IMG/VR virus record: IMGVR_UViG_3300017813_000002
Coordinates: 1-23,553 of that record
Length of the DNA stretch: 23,553 nucleotides
Source of the DNA: a virus
Reading direction: 5' to 3' (one strand)
Numbering within the stretch: the first letter of the stretch is position 1; every line of letters begins with the position of its first letter. Made by a program: the position numbers and the translations under genes. A model generated the notes under the pieces. The model was not told the DNA's origin. It saw only the letters and a program-made list of their open reading frames with translations, and did not search any database. Positions 19,737 to 23,553 of the stretch are shown here, in pieces.

Positions 19737-20092
19737 GACGGCTCGCCTTCCGCCAGCATCAATTCCAGCCAATCCTGCATCCCGTCCACATCGTAAACGT
19801 ACCGGATATTGTACGTTCGGCCCCGATATGTAACGCGATCCGCTGCGCTGTAATATGGCGCGCCGTTAGCATCGCCCCGAAAACGTATCACAGCCTTGAT
19901 TGATAGGGTTGGCTCTATGCCCATAGCCCGAACGCGCTCAGAGCCGCTCTGTGGCTGCCATATGGCCCAAACATCGTCGCCCGCGCTCCATTCCTCGGTC
20001 CAGCCACCCAAGCCATCCGCAGTCTGCGTTTTGGTCTGGATTTTGATCCGATTGCGAAGCTGGCGCGCATTATATTTGGACGAACATCTCAC
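19733..20092 (-). CDS. Phage head-tail adaptor (joining) protein
   Basis: This 119-residue protein starts at a GTG overlapping the connector stop (GTGA). It matches the SPP1 gp16-like head-tail joining family: RIKIQTKTQTADGLGGWTEE, WAIWQPQSGSERVRAMG, and VTYRGRTYNIRYVYDVDGMQ near the C-terminus. The family docks below the connector and stops the DNA. A second GTG lies one codon upstream, so the exact start is uncertain by one residue. No ATG occurs in frame near the beginning. Confidence 0.88.
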   Translation of the reverse strand: MRCSSKYNARQLRNRIKIQTKTQTADGLGGWTEEWSAGDDVWAIWQPQSGSERVRAMGIEPTLSIKAVIRFRGDANGAPYYSAADRVTYRGRTYNIRYVYDVDGMQDWLELMLAEGEPS

Positions 20093-20727
20093 CACGCCAG
20101 TTCGTCCCCACGGCGATACGGCGCAAGCAAACGCTGCACTTCCGCTGTCATGCCATCGCAGCCGTCATACATCTGCGTGACGTAGGCGCGGATTGCTTGC
20201 AGGATAGGGGCCGGGATATTGCCGACACCATAGCCCGCAACGTAAGTCACCTCTACGGCGTCCTGCGCGCGCAGATCGGAAGGCCATGTTGACCCCTCGT
20301 TGAGATACACCCGGCCAGATTGCAGATCGACCTGATATTGGCTGGCGTCATATGTGCTGGCATTGTTGCCACGGTCATACGTCACGATGCCGGTAACGGA
20401 TTGCAGCGGCGGATATGGGATGTCCAACGTCTCGCCACCGCCGAGCAAATACGGGCGGCTGGCCGTGTGAACGCCAGGACCAAGCGCAAGGATCCGGTCA
20501 TCGCCATCAACATACGCAAACCCGTCAGCCTTAAACACGAACGTCTCAGTCAGGATTGAGCGCCGCATATATTGCTTGAGCGCCTCAGTTGCCGTCTGAA
20601 TGTAGGCTGTAATCACGGCGTCGTCTGCATCGTTATCAACGCGCAGAAACTCTTTCATGTCATACAGCGCGACCGCCAGTTGGCTGGACGCTTGCGTCAC
20701 ATATACTGATTTTCGGTTAAACCTCAT
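20089..20727 (-). CDS. Head-tail connector protein (gp6/gp15-like)
   Basis: This 212-residue protein starts MRFNRKSVYVTQASSQLAVA. The helices LYDMKEFLRVDNDADDAVIT and ATEALKQYMRRSILTETFVF match the HK97 gp6/SPP1 gp15-type connector domain (Phage_connect_1 family). A middle beta-part with LDIPYPPLQSVTGIVTYD and VYLNEGSTWPSDLRAQDAVE and a final helical part (AILQAIRAYVTQMYDG-like) complete it, in the style of GTA gp6. It binds under the portal ring. The ATG overlaps the preceding gene by 11 bases. Confidence 0.88.
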   Translation of the reverse strand: MRFNRKSVYVTQASSQLAVALYDMKEFLRVDNDADDAVITAYIQTATEALKQYMRRSILTETFVFKADGFAYVDGDDRILALGPGVHTASRPYLLGGGETLDIPYPPLQSVTGIVTYDRGNNASTYDASQYQVDLQSGRVYLNEGSTWPSDLRAQDAVEVTYVAGYGVGNIPAPILQAIRAYVTQMYDGCDGMTAEVQRLLAPYRRGDELAW

Positions 20728-20881
20728 CGGCCCCATCCAATTCCTCAAGCACAGAAACAGCCGTCAGAGCCGCCACAACGTCCGCTAATAGCCACTTCTT
20801 AACATCTTTGGGCAGTTCACGCCAGCGAGGCTTGATCGTGTCCAGAGCCGCTTGTGCCAGCTTGTCCATGTCATGATCCAT
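20717..20881 (-). CDS. 54-residue hypothetical protein in the connector block
   Basis: The product starts MDHDMDKLAQAALDTIKPRW and ends EELDGADEV. Two amphipathic helices are likely (LPKDVKKWLLADVVAALTAV). I do not know its family. It is fully tied into the operon, overlapping both neighbours by 11 bases. AGGA precedes the ATG at 20881; M5 at 20869 is an alternative. A longer in-frame extension upstream runs in the wrong frame of the previous gene and has no ribosome site. Confidence 0.65.
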   Translation of the reverse strand: MDHDMDKLAQAALDTIKPRWRELPKDVKKWLLADVVAALTAVSVLEELDGADEV

Positions 20882-21095
20882 GCTTTGCGTTCCTTTGCTT
20901 GCGCTTCGTTGTAACGGCTTTGTTTTCCGGTGCCGCTTCGACAGCTTGGTTTTCCACCAGAGCAACAGCACCGCTTTGAATTAGGCCGCGCAGAAGATCG
21001 TCTTCTACCATATGCCGTGAACCTTTAAGCCACGTTTGCACGCGGATCCCGTCAACAGAAACGGGCTTGGTTTCTAGCATTTCGATTTCGGTCAT
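20871..21095 (-). CDS. 74-residue hypothetical protein in the head block
   Basis: The product starts MTEIEMLETKPVSVDGIRVQ. The N-terminal part looks like a small SH3-like strand domain (SVDGIRVQTWLKGSRHMVED), followed by a helix LLRGLIQSGAVALV and a basic C-terminus (TTKRKQRNAKHGS). Similar 'KPVxVDGxRV' mini-proteins are common next to head-joining genes of phages, with unknown function. Its ATG overlaps the stop of the upstream gene (ATGA). Confidence 0.68.
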   Translation of the reverse strand: MTEIEMLETKPVSVDGIRVQTWLKGSRHMVEDDLLRGLIQSGAVALVENQAVEAAPENKAVTTKRKQRNAKHGS

Positions 21096-21670
21096 GGACT
21101 GTGCGTCCTTTGAATAAAGATGGCTTTGTCCCAAACACTAACATTTTCGGAACAATTCAGGAAGAACCGAGCGCCATGCGCGCCCATCGGTCCGGTGGCA
21201 AACAGGGTTCCGTTGAAAAACAGGAAATCGTCAACGCCGCTGCCCTTGATAAGCGGGCGACGATCCTCTGCTACTAGAATATCGTAATTCTCGCCAATCA
21301 TTACCTCGATGCGCATATAGATTTCGTTCGACGACGACTTGCTAACGCGGAAGGTGAGGTTGATTTCAAACGTCTCGCCAGTTGCTTGCGGCTGCAACGT
21401 GCTATTGTCCCAAACATCCAGCGGAACGCCGCGACGAAAGCTGGTCTCGCTGTCGCTTGCCAACCCGTCAATCGTCACAAGCGTTTCGGTGTCGGCAGTG
21501 ATAGATTGCTTATTGTCTACGGTATGCGTGGCATCGTGCAGATACAGCCAACCGCCGTCATAACCTGTGCGACGTTCCTCGCCGTTATCAAGGCGCAGCA
21601 GCAGATCCGATGCGCGCTTATTATCTTCGGTAGCGTCGGGGATGCTATCCCAAGGAATATTTGATGCCAT
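21092..21670 (-). CDS. Capsid-region structural protein, jelly-roll-like
   Basis: This 192-residue protein starts MASNIPWDSIPDATEDNKRA. The first 35 residues (to EERRTGYDGGW) are typical of a marine-phage structural family. The rest is strand-rich: TADTETLVTIDGLASDSETS, RRGVPLDVWDNSTLQPQATG, ETFEINLTFRVSKSSSNEIY and MRIEVMIGENYDILV suggest a jelly-roll or TNF-like fold, as in head fibres or decoration proteins. It lies after the decoration-like gene and the hairpin at 21694-21715. Virion location is inferred. Confidence 0.7.
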   Translation of the reverse strand: MASNIPWDSIPDATEDNKRASDLLLRLDNGEERRTGYDGGWLYLHDATHTVDNKQSITADTETLVTIDGLASDSETSFRRGVPLDVWDNSTLQPQATGETFEINLTFRVSKSSSNEIYMRIEVMIGENYDILVAEDRRPLIKGSGVDDFLFFNGTLFATGPMGAHGARFFLNCSENVSVWDKAIFIQRTHSP

Positions 21671-21693
21671 ATCGTTCCCCTAACCTCAGAGAT

Positions 21694-21715
21694 AGGGGCA
21701 ACCGAAGCCGCCCCT
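21694..21715 (-). terminator. UUCG-capped hairpin after the capsid/decoration genes
   Basis: On the minus strand AGGGGC...GCCCCT forms a 6-bp stem, extended by two G-T pairs and a C(TTCG)G loop, so nine pairs with the very stable UUCG tetraloop. It begins 11 bases after the decoration gene's stop. It is followed by ATCTCT and not by a T-run, so it may be a weak or partial terminator or an RNA-stability hairpin that keeps capsid messages abundant. Confidence 0.6.
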
Positions 21716-21726
21716 ACTGTCAAAGA

Positions 21727-22176
21727 TTAGGTCGCAGCCGTGCCAGCGTCGATTGTCGCTGTGCCCATGCTTGCGCCTTTGCGCTTAGTCGCGTGAACCG
21801 CAACAACAGCGTTTGTGCCAGTTGTGCCGACAGCAGTCATGCGGACATAACGCTTGGAACCACGGTAGCCGATGGAACCAATCATTTTGTCGTCGTCGTC
21901 GTCGGACGTGACAGTCAGGTCGCTTTCCGCGCCGATCAGGTCAGCATCTGCAACAGCGGTCGCGCCTGCGTCCGTTGTGTCGTCGCCTTCCTCAACTTGG
22001 AAAGAGAAGCCAGAGGCCGTGCCAGCGTCTGTGACGGTCCCGGTGGAAACCGAGAACGTGACAGCTTGCCAGCCCTGCATGTCGATCCAATCGCCTTCGG
22101 CTTTGGTCGTGCCTGACAGTGTAGCAGAAAGGCCGAGGCCATATTCTGCGTCGTTGCGTGTATCAAAAACAGCCAT
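21727..22176 (-). CDS. Capsid decoration-like structural protein
   Basis: This 149-residue protein starts MAVFDTRNDAEYGLGLSATL. It contains an acidic Asp run (TSDDDDDKM) and the segment IGSIGYRGSKRYVRMTAVGT, a motif frequent in phage proteins encoded right after the major capsid protein. The fold appears to be all-beta (QAVTFSVSTGTVTDAG, GFSFQVEEGDDTTDAG). Decoration of the capsid or a role in the head is inferred from position. It starts 12 bases after the capsid gene's stop, with GGAG in between. Confidence 0.72.
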   Translation of the reverse strand: MAVFDTRNDAEYGLGLSATLSGTTKAEGDWIDMQGWQAVTFSVSTGTVTDAGTASGFSFQVEEGDDTTDAGATAVADADLIGAESDLTVTSDDDDDKMIGSIGYRGSKRYVRMTAVGTTGTNAVVAVHATKRKGASMGTATIDAGTAAT

Positions 22177-22188
22177 TGTGTTTTCTCC

Positions 22189-23412
22189 TTATGCTGCGAC
22201 TTTGCCGATGGCGATTGCATCGAACGATGTGACGTCACCGCCAACACGCTGCGTGGTGTAGTAAGTCACGAAGCCTTTGTTGGTGAAGGGGTCACGGAGA
22301 ACTTGCAGACCAACGCGATCAAGGATCGTGTAGGCTTGCGCGAAGTCAGCGTAAACAACCGACAGAGCGTTTGCTGCAACCGCTGGCATGTCATCCATGA
22401 AGATAACAGGCTTGCCCAACAACTGCATGGACGCTTGACCGTTTGCCAACAACACTGGCGAGAAGAAGTAGTTGTCCGCGCCTTTAAGCTGCAAAGCTGC
22501 GCCGAATGTGGTGCGCTTCATGCCAAAGACAGCACCGGGCTGGTACTCTTCTTTCAGTGCGTTTTGAACGGCAATCAAACCGTCTGCGTTGAGCGCGTCA
22601 GCCGTGCCCATTGCAACTTGGTTGATTTTGTTGCGCTCGTAGGTGCCGGATGTTGCTTGTGCAGCATACGTCAGGAAACCGCGTGGCTTGTTTACGCCGT
22701 CGCCGTTGACGAAAGCAGAGTTTTGCGTGCGTGCAAACTTGTCTGCCACCTTGCCGGACAACCATGCCTCGATGTCGAGGTAGCTGTCTTCGATCATTTC
22801 AGTTGTCATGCGCGGATCGGCTTCGATCTTGTGCGCAGCGATAACTTTCTGACCGAGTTCTGGCGTGTCGGTTTCGCCGCCGGAAGCGCCTTCACCTGCC
22901 CAGCGCGCGCCTGCCTCGTTGTCATCGATCAGGATGTCGATGGACTTGGCACCAGTGCGCTCAACATTTGCAACACCGCGCAGAGGCGACGTTTCAAAGA
23001 TGCGGGACACGATTGTGTCGGACAGTTCTGGGCGAACCAGATAACCGCCGTCAGGGTTGACGTCCGTGGACATGGCTTTGATTTCCACGCCTTCGGATCC
23101 AGCTTTGAAGCCTGTTGGCAACGTGCCGTAAGCCATATACTCGCGCAGAGCGTCGCGGTGCTTCGCTTCGATTTCTGCGTCTGTGCCTTTGGCTTCACCG
23201 CCGGGACGCTGCATTGCAGCTTCCAGCTTGGCTTGCTTGGACTGCATCTCAGCCATTTTGGCCGTGATGTCTTCCGCCATGCGGTTGTGCTTTTCTTCTG
23301 TGATGACGTCCTTGGGTGTGTTGGACTTCATCTCGTCGATTTCGCTGCGGAGTTCCACCAGCGTCGGGTTGATCTTTTCGACCAAGCCCTTGATTTCTGC
23401 AAAGTCAGTCAT
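22189..23412 (-). CDS. Major capsid protein, HK97 fold, with N-terminal scaffold region
   Basis: This 407-residue protein starts MTDFAEIKGLVEKINPTLVE. Residues 1 to about 110 are charged and helical (coiled-coil-like, KMAEMQSKQAKLEAAMQ), matching the delta-domain scaffold that the prohead protease removes. The mature part begins near STDVNPDGGYLVRPELSDTI. HK97 features follow: SRIFETSPLRGVANVERTG (N-arm), AGARWAGEGASGGETDTPEL (E-loop), KIEADPRMTTEMIEDSYLDI (spine helix), FVNGDGVNKPRGFL, and the P-domain with GKPVIFMDDMPAV. The likely cleavage is around residues 105-115. GGAGG precedes the ATG, which overlaps the stop of the gene before it. Confidence 0.95.
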   Translation of the reverse strand: MTDFAEIKGLVEKINPTLVELRSEIDEMKSNTPKDVITEEKHNRMAEDITAKMAEMQSKQAKLEAAMQRPGGEAKGTDAEIEAKHRDALREYMAYGTLPTGFKAGSEGVEIKAMSTDVNPDGGYLVRPELSDTIVSRIFETSPLRGVANVERTGAKSIDILIDDNEAGARWAGEGASGGETDTPELGQKVIAAHKIEADPRMTTEMIEDSYLDIEAWLSGKVADKFARTQNSAFVNGDGVNKPRGFLTYAAQATSGTYERNKINQVAMGTADALNADGLIAVQNALKEEYQPGAVFGMKRTTFGAALQLKGADNYFFSPVLLANGQASMQLLGKPVIFMDDMPAVAANALSVVYADFAQAYTILDRVGLQVLRDPFTNKGFVTYYTTQRVGGDVTSFDAIAIGKVAA

Positions 23413-23553
23413 GATTGACCTCCAATTTGGTGCAGGGTTGCGTTTAGTAGGGCTTTGAGTTCGTCAACCTCGCGCTGATCGGCCTCCGGAACAACAGCGT
23501 CTGCCTCACGCAGAACGTCATCGCGCCGCTTCCAAGCCGCCGTCGCCATTGCT
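23409..23553 (-). CDS. Partial gene upstream of capsid (possible prohead protease end or small protein)
   Basis: The frame enters from the window edge, reads MATAAWKRRDDVLREADAVV, then PEADQREVDELKALLNATLH, and ends QIGGQS with its stop overlapping the capsid start (ATGA). An ATG at 23547-23549 would give a complete 46-residue protein, but the ribosome site would lie at the very edge and cannot be judged. In this position a prohead protease C-terminus or a small chaperone-like protein is expected. It is helical and charged. I cannot name it. Confidence 0.55.
   Translation of the reverse strand, partial: AMATAAWKRRDDVLREADAVVPEADQREVDELKALLNATLHQIGGQS

Noticed and set aside
22303-23418. 371-residue plus-strand open frame across the capsid gene
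   Set aside because: It is the antisense shadow of the strongly supported capsid protein; its product is Cys/His/Val-rich without any recognisable domain and has no ribosome site.
1-23553. Anti-phage defence, toxin-antitoxin or anti-CRISPR system
   Set aside because: The small unknown genes sit in normal phage modules and show no paired toxin-antitoxin layout or defence motif; nothing in the window supports such a call.
1-23553. tRNA or rRNA genes
   Set aside because: No cloverleaf-like segment with a TTCRANNC T-arm was noticed in any intergenic gap, and the gaps are too short for rRNA. This was by eye only.

Overview
The window is a stretch of a tailed-phage genome, or a prophage or metagenome-derived phage contig, with a siphovirus-type structural cassette. 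It carries an HK97-fold capsid protein, a chain of head-tail connector proteins, a major tail protein, a frameshifted tail assembly chaperone and a tape-measure protein. The gene families suggest a host among marine Alphaproteobacteria, most likely Rhodobacteraceae. They include a GTA-like order of tail genes, a DUF2312/GapR-like protein, marine-phage-type fibre proteins, an ERF/YqaJ recombination pair and a small o-spanin of alphaproteobacterial style. That host call is an inference from protein resemblance read by eye; no database was searched. No portal, terminase, integrase or tRNA is visible.

Layout. (1) Positions 1-2312, minus strand: an early/replication block. In transcription order it holds a small HTH protein, a VRR-NUC nuclease, a winged-helix replication-initiator-like protein, a putative helicase-loader-like protein and SSB. 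(2) About 2313-2445: a divergent control region with a good minus-strand promoter. (3) Positions 2446-5179, plus strand: a tightly overlapped recombination operon. It holds a hypothetical protein, a 32-residue membrane protein, an ERF annealing protein, a YqaJ/lambda-type exonuclease, a NinB-like protein, a DUF2312/GapR-like protein, a small basic protein and an HNH nuclease. (4) Positions 5120-23553, minus strand, read from right to left: capsid, head-tail joining and tail genes, then a host-recognition block of repetitive fibre-like proteins, then lysis genes (membrane proteins, amidase endolysin, Rz and an embedded Rz1), then an HTH-metallophosphoesterase and a 51-residue protein. The late block converges on, and overlaps, the recombination operon at about 5120-5179.

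How it works together. The structural genes are almost all joined by 4-base or slightly larger overlaps, so they are probably translated as a coupled late operon. Two breaks stand out in it: a UUCG-capped hairpin just after the capsid and decoration genes (21694-21715), and a promoter-like sequence (13070-13098) just before the fibre block. The early genes supply SSB, strand annealing, 5'-3' resection and replication initiation.

Most notable points. The first 75 bases are an exact inverted copy of 1375-1449 inside the initiator gene, which points to a chimeric or special contig end. The tail chaperone shows a clear -1 frameshift arrangement. The host-recognition block has a 10-unit FFKPDG/EYDLSTAWD repeat protein with one internally shortened unit. 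It also has a side-by-side pair of PAA-repeat paralogues with different repeat numbers. The endolysin ends in a membrane segment. I found no convincing new defence system.
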